From: Marinomonas pollencensis
GTDB lineage: Bacteria > Pseudomonadota > Gammaproteobacteria > Pseudomonadales > Marinomonadaceae
Direction: 5' to 3'
Assembly (NCBI RefSeq): GCF_003387375.1
Contig: NZ_QUNG01000011.1
Span: forward strand, 44,045-108,044
Length of the DNA stretch: 64,000 nucleotides
The notes beneath the pieces are model-generated. The model ran no database searches, was not told the origin of the DNA, and saw nothing but the letters and a program-made list of their open reading frames with translations. The stretch's first letter is position 1. Each line of letters begins with the position of its first letter. Shown one piece after another: positions 55,774-64,000 of the stretch. A program made the position numbers and the translations under genes.

Positions 55774-56826
55774 ATGACGACGGATGTAATTCAGCTAGAG
55801 AATGTATGGAAAATCTTCGGGGATAACTCCGAACAAGCGATGAAAGCGATTAGAGACGAGGGCTTAGATAAAGCGGCGGTGCTGGAGCGTTTTGGCTGTG
55901 TCGTGGGGATTGCTGATGTTTCTTTTACCGTTCCAAGAGGTGAGATCTTTTGCATCATGGGGCTTTCAGGCAGTGGCAAGTCAACCTTAATTCGACATTT
56001 AAACCGCTTGATCGAGCCGACCGCTGGTAAAATCAAAGTATTAGAACGAGATATGTCGGCGTTAGATGATAAAGAGTTACGAGGAGTGCGGGCAAAGCAC
56101 ATCGGCATGGTCTTTCAGCACATGGCGTTATTACCTCATCGTACTGTATTGGATAACGTAGCTTTCCCACTAGAAGTGCAAAAGGTGCCTAAGTTTAAAC
56201 GCTGGGAAATCTCTCAGCACGCACTCTCTTTGGTGAACTTGGACGGTTTTGAATATCGTTTACCGCATCAGTTATCTGGCGGTATGCAGCAGCGAGTAGG
56301 GTTGGCGCGTGCCTTGGCCAGTGACCCAGAAGTGCTGCTGATGGACGAACCTTTTAGTGCGCTTGACCCTTTGATTCGTCACGAGTTGCAGAATCAGTTT
56401 GTGTCTTTAACGAAAACGCTTCAGAAAACCACCGTGTTTATTACCCATGATTTGGATGAAGCTATTCGTATTGGTGATCGTATTGCCATTATGAAAGACG
56501 GTCGATTGATCCAAACAGGAACACCGGAAGAAATTGTCATGCACCCTGCAGATGATTACGTGGCCGATTTCGTTAAGGGTATTTCTAATCTAAAACTTGT
56601 TAGCGCCCATTCAATTATGGCGCAGCTCAACAGTGATACTGTGCCAGCTGATGTGGATCTTGGTGCGGCAATACGCACCGATGAGAACACCAGCCTTGAG
56701 GAGCTGATTGATCTTTCTGTTACTACTGATCTGCCGATTGTCATCACAGATGAAACGGGTGCAGAGGTTGGTATCGTCAGTAAAGACACTTTATTAACGG
56801 GGATTAAGGGGAAGGGAGATGAATAA
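55774..56826 (+). CDS. proV: Quaternary ammonium ABC transporter ATPase, ProV/OpuAA type
   Basis: A 350-residue ATPase. The long N-terminus with W-K-I-F-G-D-N-S-E-Q-A is the ProV type. Walker A is GLSGSGKST, signature LSGGMQQRVGLA, Walker B LLMDEPFSALD, and FITHDLDEAIRIGDRI precedes the switch. A reduced CBS-like C-terminus (about 270-350) replaces the double CBS of osmosensing ProV, so gating by ionic strength may be altered. It overlaps the permease gene by 8 bases. Confidence 0.88.
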   Translation: MTTDVIQLENVWKIFGDNSEQAMKAIRDEGLDKAAVLERFGCVVGIADVSFTVPRGEIFCIMGLSGSGKSTLIRHLNRLIEPTAGKIKVLERDMSALDDKELRGVRAKHIGMVFQHMALLPHRTVLDNVAFPLEVQKVPKFKRWEISQHALSLVNLDGFEYRLPHQLSGGMQQRVGLARALASDPEVLLMDEPFSALDPLIRHELQNQFVSLTKTLQKTTVFITHDLDEAIRIGDRIAIMKDGRLIQTGTPEEIVMHPADDYVADFVKGISNLKLVSAHSIMAQLNSDTVPADVDLGAAIRTDENTSLEELIDLSVTTDLPIVITDETGAEVGIVSKDTLLTGIKGKGDE

Positions 56827-58360
56827 TACGAACGCAAAGGCTGATACTTCTCTCATGCAGAAAGAGCAATCTGAGTCGGTTCATCGATTTACCGAACGCA
56901 GCGGCGATTATTACAGTGCACAGTTTGAAAAAATCCAATCGAGCACCAGCGCTACTCTTTCTTTTAACCTAGCCGCGGCCGTGTTTGGACCATTTTGGGG
57001 GGCGGCACGTAATATTTGGGGGTTTTTCTGGCTTAGTACTATCGCTTTGTTGTTTGCCTTGGTTCAGCTTGGCCGTGGTTTATGGGGCGAATTGGGCGCG
57101 GACAAATTAGCACAAGCCGCTCGTTTGGGCAGCAAGTCTCAAGAGATGGCCGCTAAAGCACAGGTGGCTTTAGAGGCGGGTGCGGCGAACGCCGAGGCGT
57201 TATTACGTAACTCAACTAACTTACAGCGAGCGGCAGACAAAGCCTCCGCCGCGGCGAATGAAGCAGCAGCGGGTGCTGAGCAATTGGTCATGTTCGGCGG
57301 TGTATTTCTGGTCGCGGTCATGGTGCTACAAGGCTTGCTCGCTAACCTAGTGTACGAGAAAAAGTACTGCCGCTGGCGTGCCGATTACAGTGAAAAAAGT
57401 GGCTTTAGTTATGCCAACTTGCTGGTCGGTAGTCTGATGCTGGCGGTGATGTTACCTCTGATGTTGTATCGCTTCACGGCAACCAAACCTGTTGCATGGT
57501 TGGTTGAGTTTCCTGCTAATAAATCGATATTTAACTCTGCCTCTAGCTGGTTAGATTCTGCCTTCGACACAGTGGCTCTCTATGGCGCCGGTTTCTTTGA
57601 TGGCATTACTTCAAGTATTCGAGTCCTGTTGGATGGATTAGAAGTGGTGCTGGTGGATACCCCATGGCCAGTGATTACCCTGGTGATCTTATTCATGGCA
57701 TGGCGTTTAGCTGGACCACGGGTAGCGATCTTTACCGTGGCAGCGTTGGCTTACTTAGCGTTTTTAGGTTACTGGGAAAAAAGCATGGCGACCATTGCGC
57801 TATTAGGGGCAGCGGCGACGTTATGTATCCTGGTTGGTGTGCCATTTGGCATCTTGTGTGCGAAGAATCGTACCGTTGACTCAATTGCACGACCAATACT
57901 TGATTTTATGCAGACCATGCCAGCGTTTGTTTATCTGATCCCTATCATTGCTTTCTTTGGTACCGGTAAACCACCAGGTATTTTGGCTACCTTGATTTTT
58001 GGTATGCCTCCAGTGGTTCGATTGACGGCTTTGGGCATCAAGCAAGTGCCACCGTCTATTGTCGAAGGGGCTTTAGCTTTTGGTTGCTCACGCCGCAAAC
58101 TTCTGTTGGACGTTGAAATTCCATTAGCCATGACCAGCATTTTGGCTGGCATTAACCAAACCATCTTAATGTGTCTTTCTATGGTGGTGATTGCCTCTTT
58201 GATTGGTGCAGAAGGCTTGGGTACCGATGTATTGATGGCATTGCAGTTTGCTGCGAAAGGTCAGGGTTTGTTAGCAGGATTAGCGATCTTATTCTGTGCC
58301 ATGATCATCGACCGTATTGTACAAGGTTGCTTTAAACCCACTGGAAGACCAGCGGATTAA
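56819..58360 (+). CDS. ProW-type permease with an N-terminal DUF2628-like and coiled-coil extension
   Basis: A 513-residue protein. Residues 290-500 are the ABC permease core (LDFMQTMPAFVYLIPIIAFFG and the EAA loop near 416-435). The N-terminal half is unusual: about 50-90 (NLAAAVFGPFWGAARNIWGFFW) and 170-225 (LLANLVYEKKYCRW, then a helix) resemble the DUF2628 membrane module, with a long Ala-rich coiled coil of about 60 residues (95-155) between them. Two further helices join the halves. Common ProW proteins are near 350 residues and lack this. It starts inside the ATPase gene. Confidence 0.82.
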   Translation: MNNTNAKADTSLMQKEQSESVHRFTERSGDYYSAQFEKIQSSTSATLSFNLAAAVFGPFWGAARNIWGFFWLSTIALLFALVQLGRGLWGELGADKLAQAARLGSKSQEMAAKAQVALEAGAANAEALLRNSTNLQRAADKASAAANEAAAGAEQLVMFGGVFLVAVMVLQGLLANLVYEKKYCRWRADYSEKSGFSYANLLVGSLMLAVMLPLMLYRFTATKPVAWLVEFPANKSIFNSASSWLDSAFDTVALYGAGFFDGITSSIRVLLDGLEVVLVDTPWPVITLVILFMAWRLAGPRVAIFTVAALAYLAFLGYWEKSMATIALLGAAATLCILVGVPFGILCAKNRTVDSIARPILDFMQTMPAFVYLIPIIAFFGTGKPPGILATLIFGMPPVVRLTALGIKQVPPSIVEGALAFGCSRRKLLLDVEIPLAMTSILAGINQTILMCLSMVVIASLIGAEGLGTDVLMALQFAAKGQGLLAGLAILFCAMIIDRIVQGCFKPTGRPAD

Positions 58361-58394
58361 GCGTTAATAAGTGCGGTTTTGGACTTATTAACGG

Positions 58395-58422
58395 AAGCGG
58401 CCAGGGACTGACTTGGCCGCTT
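58395..58422 (+). terminator. Hairpin after the permease gene, weak terminator or processing site
   Basis: AAGCGGCCA pairs with TGGCCGCTT around a ten-base loop. No T run, so partial readthrough into the etf genes is likely. Confidence 0.45.
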
Positions 58423-58505
58423 AATGAAAGGAAATTGACATCGAGACAGCTTGTTAATTTAAACAACTTGTTAACGTAAACAATGACAAAGTAGAGATAT
58501 GACAT

Positions 58506-59255
58506 ATGAAAATATTAGTGATGGTAAAGCGAGTATCTGATCCAAACGTAATGATTCGTGTCAGTGCGGATAACAGCAGTGTGGATCTGAATAATGTCAA
58601 AATGGCGATTAACCCTTTTTGTGAAATTGCGGTAGAAGAAGCTGTGCGTCTAAAAGAAGCGGGTATTGCTAGCGAAGTGGTTGCTTTGTCTATTGGTACT
58701 TCCCAATCTCAAGAGCAGCTTCGTACAGCGCTGGCGATGGGAGCGGATCGAGGCATTTTGATCGAGTCTGAAGGACCATTGGAGTCTTTGACCGTCGCTA
58801 AACTGACACAAAAAGTGATCGCAGAAGAACAACCAGGGTTGGTGATTTTAGGTAAGCAATCGACCGATACAGACAACAGCCAAACAGGCCAAATGCTGGC
58901 GTCTTTGATGGGCTGGGCTCAGGGTACATTTGCCTCTAAGTTAGAAATCGACGGTGAGAGCATTAACCTTACCCGTGAAGTTGACAGCGGTTTGCAAACG
59001 GTTCGTTTATCCATGCCTGCTGTGGTTACCTGTGATTTGCGCCTCAATGAGCCACGTTTCGCTTCTTTGCCAAATATCATGAAAGCGAAGCGCAAGCCTC
59101 TCGATATTAAGCCGATTGCGGATTTTGGTGTTGATCTAACGCCACGTATTAAAACATTGATGGTTGAAACACCGAATGAGCGCCAAGGCGGTGAAGTACT
59201 AAGTTCTGTCGCTGAATTAGTAGAAAAATTGAAAACTGAAAAAGGGGTGATTTAA
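58506..59255 (+). CDS. etfB: Electron transfer flavoprotein beta subunit
   Basis: A 249-residue ETF beta subunit. Typical segments are [41 protein letters not shown] and the [10 protein letters not shown] region near 195. It pairs with EtfA, encoded from the next base, to carry electrons from the dehydrogenase to the quinone pool. This is presumably a dedicated ETF for methylamine oxidation rather than the fatty acid one. Confidence 0.92.
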   Translation: MKILVMVKRVSDPNVMIRVSADNSSVDLNNVKMAINPFCEIAVEEAVRLKEAGIASEVVALSIGTSQSQEQLRTALAMGADRGILIESEGPLESLTVAKLTQKVIAEEQPGLVILGKQSTDTDNSQTGQMLASLMGWAQGTFASKLEIDGESINLTREVDSGLQTVRLSMPAVVTCDLRLNEPRFASLPNIMKAKRKPLDIKPIADFGVDLTPRIKTLMVETPNERQGGEVLSSVAELVEKLKTEKGVI

Positions 59256-60182
59256 ATGACTATTTTGATTATTGCAGAACATGACAACAAGAGCTTAAAA
59301 GAAATCACCTTGAATACCATGACAGCTGCAACGCAAATTGGTGGTGATATAGATGTATTGGTGGCTGGAGAAAACTGCGGAAGCGCCGCAGATGCAGCCG
59401 CTGCCATCACAGGTGTACGCCGTGTATTGGTGGCCGATCATGCTTGTTATAACGGCCAGCTAGCAGAAAATATGGCGGCGTTAATTGAGACCCTAGCCTC
59501 TGACTACAGCCATATTATGGCGCCAACTACTACCAGTGGGAAAAACATTCTACCGCGCTTAGCGGCGACCCTAGATACCTCTTACTTTTCAGACATTATC
59601 AGTGTGGAGAGTGCCGATACCTTTAAGCGAACTATCTATGCTGGCAATGCCATCGAGACAGTGCAAACCGCAGACAGCATCAAGGTGATGACAGTTCGTG
59701 GTACGGCGTTTGATCTTTCGGAAACAAATGGAAGCGCTACCATTGAGGCGCTTTCTACCGTCACTGACTTAGGTTTATCGAGCTTTGTGAATGAAGAATT
59801 AGCCGAATCTGAGCGCCCTGAGTTGACCTCTGCCAATATCGTTATCTCTGGTGGTCGTGGTATGCAGAACGGTGAGAACTTCTCCATCCTTGAAAAAGTG
59901 GCGGATAAATTGGGCGCCGCAGTGGGTGCTTCTCGGGCCGCAGTGGACGCAGGCTTTGTGCCAAACGATATGCAGGTGGGGCAAACCGGTAAGATTGTTG
60001 CGCCAGATCTGTATATTGCTGTCGGTATTTCGGGAGCCATCCAGCATCTTGCCGGTATGAAAGACTCTAAGGTGATTGTGGCAATCAATAAAGACCCTGA
60101 TGCGCCGATTTTCAGCGTAGCGGATTACGGCCTAGTGGCAGACTTGTTTGATGCTGTTCCTGAATTAGAACAAGCGCTGTAA
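59256..60182 (+). CDS. etfA: Electron transfer flavoprotein alpha subunit
   Basis: A 308-residue ETF alpha subunit, FAD-binding. Hallmarks in the C-terminal half are [58 protein letters not shown] and [24 protein letters not shown]. It starts directly after etfB. Confidence 0.94.
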   Translation: MTILIIAEHDNKSLKEITLNTMTAATQIGGDIDVLVAGENCGSAADAAAAITGVRRVLVADHACYNGQLAENMAALIETLASDYSHIMAPTTTSGKNILPRLAATLDTSYFSDIISVESADTFKRTIYAGNAIETVQTADSIKVMTVRGTAFDLSETNGSATIEALSTVTDLGLSSFVNEELAESERPELTSANIVISGGRGMQNGENFSILEKVADKLGAAVGASRAAVDAGFVPNDMQVGQTGKIVAPDLYIAVGISGAIQHLAGMKDSKVIVAINKDPDAPIFSVADYGLVADLFDAVPELEQAL

Positions 60183-60202
60183 TTAATCTGAAAAACCAAT
60201 CT

Positions 60203-60229
60203 GTGCCGCTGATATCGGCGGCACTTATT
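60203..60229 (+). terminator. Hairpin after etfA, weak terminator
   Basis: GTGCCGC pairs with GCGGCAC around an eight-base loop, with TTATTTG after it. Probably partial. Confidence 0.45.
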
Positions 60230-60262
60230 TGTAGATAGAAGCAATTGAGAAGGAGATAACTG

Positions 60263-61915
60263 ATGCGGGAATCGATGGAGTTTGATGTCGTTATCGTTGG
60301 TGCTGGCCCAGCGGGGTTATCAACCGCCTGTCGGTTAATGCAGCAAGCACAACAAGCAGAGCGTGAATTGACCCTCTGTGTTGTGGAAAAAGGTTCTGAG
60401 GTCGGAGCACATATTTTTTCCGGCGCGGTATTAGAGCCTCGAGCCCTTACTGAATTATTTCCGGATTGGGAAGAACGTGGCGCCCCGCTTAATACACCGG
60501 TAACGGGGGATGAAATATATCTATTTCAAGACGCTGAGCGAGCTAAGAGAATCCCCAACAGCTTGGTGCCGTCAAGCATGCATAACCAAGGCAATTACGT
60601 TATCAGCTTGGGCAATCTAACCCGTTGGTTAGCAGAGCAGGCAGAAGAGCTTGGGGTGGAAATTTTTCCAGGTTTTGCGGCCGCTGAAATCCTTTACCAC
60701 GACAATGGCGCGGTAAAAGGCATTGCAACTGGTGATATGGGTGTGGGTGCCGATGGCAAAGAAAAAAGTGGTTTCATGCCAGGCATGGAATTGCATGCCA
60801 AATACACTGTGTTTTCAGAAGGTTGCCGCGGTCATTTAGGCAAGCAGTTGATTGCTAAGTTTGCTTTAGACGAAGGCGTAGACACTCAGCATTATGGCAT
60901 CGGCATTAAAGAGTTGTGGGACATTGATCCGGCTAAACACAAACCTGGCTTGGTAGTGCATGGCGCCGGTTGGCCGTTAGATAAAGACACTAATGGTGGC
61001 TCTTTCCTTTATCACGGTGAGAACAACCAAGTGGTGGTCGGTTTGGTGGTCGATCTTAGTTATTCCAACCCGTACCTTGGGCCATTTGATGAGTTTCAAA
61101 AGATGAAACACCATCCTGTGTTTAAAGACACCTTAGAAGGTGGCAAGCGAGTGTCTTATGGGGCCCGTGCGATGACCAAAGGTGGCCTTAATGCATTGCC
61201 AAAAATGTGCTTCCCTGGCGGTTTGTTGGTGGGCTGTGATGCTGGCACTTTGAACTTTGCCAAAATCAAAGGCACGCACACCGCGATGAAGAGTGGCATG
61301 GTCGCTGCTGAGACTATTTTTGCCGCTTTGCAGACAGACGAAGAGGGCGGGAAAGAGTTGAATGCTTTCACCGAAGCATTAAAAGATTCTTGGCTGTATG
61401 ACGAATTATATCGTTCCCGTAACTTTGGCCCTGCGATGCACAAATTCGGTACTTTCTGGGGCGGTGCCTTCAATTATATCGACCAGAATTGGTTTAAAGG
61501 TAAGTTGCCGTTCACCTTGCATGACAATAATCCGGATTATGCCCAGTTAAAAGAAGCGTCCGAATGTACGCCGATCGAGTATCCGAAGCCGGATGGCAAG
61601 ATCAGTTTTGACAAATTGTCTTCTGTCTTTTTGTCGAACACAAACCATGAAGAAGATCAGCCATGCCATCTGACATTAAAAGATGACACTGTGCCAGTGA
61701 AAAGGAACTGGGGTTTGTTCGCCGGGCCAGAAGCTCGCTTCTGTCCAGCAGGGGTTTATGAGTTTGTTGAAACCCCAGAAAAGGATGACATGCAGCTGCA
61801 GATTAATGCACAGAACTGTTTGCACTGTAAAACCTGTGACATTAAGGACCCTTCGCAAAATATTACCTGGGTTGTACCAGAAGGCACTGGTGGACCTAAC
61901 TATCCAAATATGTGA
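60263..61915 (+). CDS. Electron transfer flavoprotein-ubiquinone oxidoreductase
   Basis: A 550-residue ETF-QO. The FAD site is DVVIVGAGPAGLSTACRL at 9-26, the membrane/quinone region sits mid-protein (G-G-L-N-A-L-P-K-M-C-F-P-G-G), and the single 4Fe-4S cluster ligands lie near the C-terminus in ARFCPAGVYEF and INAQNCLHCKTCDIKDP. It passes electrons from ETF into ubiquinone, completing the chain from the dehydrogenase. AAGGAG precedes the ATG at good spacing. Confidence 0.93.
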   Translation: MRESMEFDVVIVGAGPAGLSTACRLMQQAQQAERELTLCVVEKGSEVGAHIFSGAVLEPRALTELFPDWEERGAPLNTPVTGDEIYLFQDAERAKRIPNSLVPSSMHNQGNYVISLGNLTRWLAEQAEELGVEIFPGFAAAEILYHDNGAVKGIATGDMGVGADGKEKSGFMPGMELHAKYTVFSEGCRGHLGKQLIAKFALDEGVDTQHYGIGIKELWDIDPAKHKPGLVVHGAGWPLDKDTNGGSFLYHGENNQVVVGLVVDLSYSNPYLGPFDEFQKMKHHPVFKDTLEGGKRVSYGARAMTKGGLNALPKMCFPGGLLVGCDAGTLNFAKIKGTHTAMKSGMVAAETIFAALQTDEEGGKELNAFTEALKDSWLYDELYRSRNFGPAMHKFGTFWGGAFNYIDQNWFKGKLPFTLHDNNPDYAQLKEASECTPIEYPKPDGKISFDKLSSVFLSNTNHEEDQPCHLTLKDDTVPVKRNWGLFAGPEARFCPAGVYEFVETPEKDDMQLQINAQNCLHCKTCDIKDPSQNITWVVPEGTGGPNYPNM

Positions 61916-62075
61916 TTGCGTAATAGGCAATCGCCAACCTGTGGTGGGCAAGGATAGGAAAGTAGGCACGGTTGAATTGATTCACCTGCCGAGCATAAAA
62001 ATTAATTGAGTCTGTGTAAGGCAGACCTTGGTAAATGACTGTTATCAACTCTAGGAAGCTAAATAGGCAATTATT

Positions 62076-62948
62076 ATGACAATGAAAAAATCGCAAGAAA
62101 ACCAATTCATTTTTAATATCACCTGTAGCGCAAGCAGCGGGATAGTGTCATCTGTCACCACGTTTTTGTCTGAACGAGGTTGTTATATTAGCGAATTGTC
62201 ACAATTTGATGATCCAGACACCAATCACTTCTTTATGCGTGCGGTAGGTTTTATCGAGACAGGTGATAAAACACTGGATGATCTTAACCTAGAGTTTCCT
62301 GCTGTTGCCGAGCAGTTTGATATGAAGTGGACCTTGGTGCCAGCGTCTCAGCCTTGTAAGGCATTGATTATGGTTAGTAAATTTGACCATTGTCTTGATG
62401 ATCTTTTGTATCGTTTGCGCAAGGGTGAGCTGAACATGGAAGTAACGGCCATTGTTTCCAACCATTTGGATTTGCGACCGATGGCGGAACGTGAAGGTAT
62501 TCGATTTGTTTATCTTCCGGTCAACAAAGAAAACAAGCGCGAGCAAGAGCAAGCCTTGTTAAACATAGTAGAAGAAACCGGTACGGAACTGGTGATTCTC
62601 GCGCGTTATATGCAGATTTTGTCGGACAACCTATGCACTGAGTTGAAAGGTCGTGCGATCAATATCCATCACTCTTTCTTGCCTGGTTTTAAAGGTGCTA
62701 AGCCATACCATCAGGCCCATGCTCGTGGTGTTAAGTTGATCGGTGCCACGGCCCATTATATTACTTCTGATTTGGACGAAGGTCCTATCATTGAACAATC
62801 TGTGCAGGTAGTAAACCACACTTTTTCTGCTGAAGCGTTAGTGGCGGTAGGTCGTGATACTGAAACGGTGGCGTTAGCGCGGGCGGTAAAACTGCATACT
62901 GAACACCGTGTCTTTATGGATGACAATAAAACCGTTGTGTTTCGCTAA
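62076..62948 (+). CDS. purU: Formyltetrahydrofolate deformylase
   Basis: A 290-residue PurU. An N-terminal ACT domain (about 8-85) is followed by a formyltransferase-like hydrolase fold with [30 protein letters not shown] (active site) and the [19 protein letters not shown] segment with catalytic Asp. It hydrolyses 10-formyl-THF to THF plus formate. In this cluster it can regenerate THF for the GcvT-type demethylase. Confidence 0.94.
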   Translation: MTMKKSQENQFIFNITCSASSGIVSSVTTFLSERGCYISELSQFDDPDTNHFFMRAVGFIETGDKTLDDLNLEFPAVAEQFDMKWTLVPASQPCKALIMVSKFDHCLDDLLYRLRKGELNMEVTAIVSNHLDLRPMAEREGIRFVYLPVNKENKREQEQALLNIVEETGTELVILARYMQILSDNLCTELKGRAINIHHSFLPGFKGAKPYHQAHARGVKLIGATAHYITSDLDEGPIIEQSVQVVNHTFSAEALVAVGRDTETVALARAVKLHTEHRVFMDDNKTVVFR

Positions 62949-62959
62949 GGAGAGGGGAA

Positions 62960-63823
62960 ATGGCTCAGATAATTGACGGAAAAAAAGCGTCAGCCAAGTT
63001 GCTTTCTCAGGTGGCTGGGGATGTGATTGAGTTTAAAGCAAAGCATGGAATTACCCCAGGTCTTGCGGTGGTATTAGTGGGAGATGACCCGGCAAGTCAG
63101 GTGTATGTTCGTAATAAAGTACAGCGAGCAGAGCAAGTTGGTATTCGCTCTATTGAGCACCGCTTGGACGCGAATGTATCGCAAGCCGAGTTGAATGCGC
63201 TAGTAGACGAGTTGAATGCCAATCCTGATGTACACGGCATCCTAGTGCAATTGCCATTGCCTGGCCATTTGGACGAAGACCGCATAGTGGATGCTATCGC
63301 GCCAAGCAAAGACGTAGATGGCTTTCATTCTTTGAATGTAGCCGCGTTAGCAACCGGTAAACCCGGTTTGGTGCCGTGCACGCCACAAGGCAGCATGACC
63401 ATGCTAAGCGAAACCCTTGGTGATTTGACTGGCTTACATGCGGTGGTGATAGGGCGCTCGAATATTGTCGGTAAGCCGATGGCGGCGCTTTTGTTACAAG
63501 CTAACTGTACTGTGACCATGGTGCATTCTCGAACCCGAGACATTGCCTCTGTGTGTCGTCAGGCGGATATTCTCGTTGCTGCGGTTGGGGTGCCAAAATT
63601 GGTCAAAGCCGATTGGGTGAAACCTGGCGCGACAGTGATTGATGTGGGCATTAATGTGGAAATCATTGATGGCGCACGTAAGCTATTTGGCGATGTGGAT
63701 TTTGCTAGCGTCAGTGAAGTTGCGGGTGCGATTACGCCTGTGCCTGGCGGTGTGGGCCCTATGACGATTGCCAATCTACTGGCGAATACCTTGCAGGCGG
63801 CGGAATCACAAATGCCGGTGTAG
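62960..63823 (+). CDS. folD: Methylene-THF dehydrogenase/methenyl-THF cyclohydrolase
   Basis: A 287-residue FolD. Signatures are [60 protein letters not shown] and the C-terminal [17 protein letters not shown]. It oxidises 5,10-methylene-THF to 10-formyl-THF, feeding PurU. AGGAG precedes the ATG, 11 bases after purU. A second folD probably exists elsewhere in the genome. Confidence 0.95.
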   Translation: MAQIIDGKKASAKLLSQVAGDVIEFKAKHGITPGLAVVLVGDDPASQVYVRNKVQRAEQVGIRSIEHRLDANVSQAELNALVDELNANPDVHGILVQLPLPGHLDEDRIVDAIAPSKDVDGFHSLNVAALATGKPGLVPCTPQGSMTMLSETLGDLTGLHAVVIGRSNIVGKPMAALLLQANCTVTMVHSRTRDIASVCRQADILVAAVGVPKLVKADWVKPGATVIDVGINVEIIDGARKLFGDVDFASVSEVAGAITPVPGGVGPMTIANLLANTLQAAESQMPV

Positions 63824-63872
63824 GGTAGGCGTATTGGGTATAAAGAGTATGTGTTCAGGAAGGGGCACATAT

Positions 63873-63911
63873 AAAAAAGGAGAAAGGGGTAATGCCCTTT
63901 CTCCTTTTTTG
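63873..63911 (+). terminator. Strong terminator of the betaine cluster
   Basis: AAAAAAGGAGAAAGGG pairs perfectly with CCCTTTCTCCTTTTTT across a six-base loop, about 50 bases after the folD stop. Confidence 0.94.
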
Positions 63912-64000
63912 TTTGCCCAGCGAAGCTGGCAAACCCGTCAGGTTGAAAGAAACCTGTCTTACCCCGACTGAGGGGAAGAGAATCCGAATCGCAAGGGCGT
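63912..64000. ncRNA. Possible start of a structured RNA or intron at the window edge
   Basis: The last 89 bases contain three consecutive small hairpins: CCAGC-GAA-GCTGG, CAGGTT-(6)-AACCTG and CCCC-GACTGA-GGGG, followed by GCAAGGGCGT. This density resembles the 5' domain of a group II intron or other folded RNA. No family can be assigned because the element runs out of the window. Confidence 0.25.

Noticed and set aside
59636..60088. 150-codon minus-strand frame within etfA
   Set aside because: A shadow of the etfA reading frame, which is fully conserved.

Overview
The window reads as chromosome of a marine gammaproteobacterium of the Oceanospirillales type, most likely Marinomonas or a close relative. 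This rests on gene content: a glycine betaine/dimethylglycine oxidation locus with its own ETF chain, BtsSR beside a short CstA-type carrier, a copA/copB pair, and many LysR regulators. The genus is an inference. There is no rRNA, tRNA or CRISPR array.

Layout. 1-4.6 kb: end of a nitrate/sulfonate-type ABC ATPase, a DsrE-like protein, a MalY/PatB C-S lyase, and a LysR gene divergent from an ABM-fold protein plus Gfo/Idh/MocA oxidoreductase pair. 4.9-6.0 kb: an AT-rich family 9 glycosyltransferase broken by an in-frame amber codon. 6.3-10.6 kb: a BtsS/BtsR-like two-component system and a CstA-family transporter, with direct repeats resembling BtsR sites before the transporter. 10.7-15.9 kb: a NikABCDE-type ABC operon led by a small His-rich membrane protein, under a probable Zur box. 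16-19.2 kb: nitroreductase, LysR, PPK2 and a small unknown. 19.3-22.8 kb: a copper resistance operon with a translationally coupled 27-residue leader ORF and 22-residue Met/His repeats in CopA.

22.8-34.5 kb is an AT-rich accessory island. It holds a methyltransferase followed by a PLD-helicase fused to an S24-like peptidase domain, a broken IS3-family element abutting an IS10-like remnant, a three-gene minus-strand operon, and a second PLD-helicase of the DUF3427 type. The three-gene operon is the most interesting part of the window. An MdnC/MvdD-like ATP-grasp ligase, a three-helix membrane protein and a 122-residue acidic peptide overlap head to tail. The peptide has five exact copies of D(x)T(xx)T(xxx)E(xx)D(x)D at a 19-20 residue period (one spacer carries an extra residue). 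This looks like a multi-core graspetide (omega-ester/amide RiPP) system.

34.7-44.4 kb: a LysR gene and a catabolic cluster with a class II aldolase-like protein, a Dpp-type ABC transporter, an M20 carbamoylase and an acetylpolyamine amidohydrolase-like deacetylase, probably for import and hydrolysis of N-substituted amino compounds. 44.6-47.3 kb: a secreted SnoaL-like protein, a LysR and a LacI regulator.

47.7-63.8 kb: glycine betaine catabolism. GbcAB convert betaine to dimethylglycine. A large FAD/GcvT-type dehydrogenase oxidises dimethylglycine or sarcosine, passing electrons to ETF (beta, alpha) and ETF-quinone oxidoreductase and one-carbon units to tetrahydrofolate. FolD and PurU can clear those units as formate. 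Two tandem binding proteins, an ATPase and an unusual DUF2628-like/permease fusion import the substrate. Two identical, oppositely oriented LacI-type palindromes lie in the divergent promoter region, with a LacI gene a few kilobases away. The window ends just past a strong terminator in what may be structured RNA.
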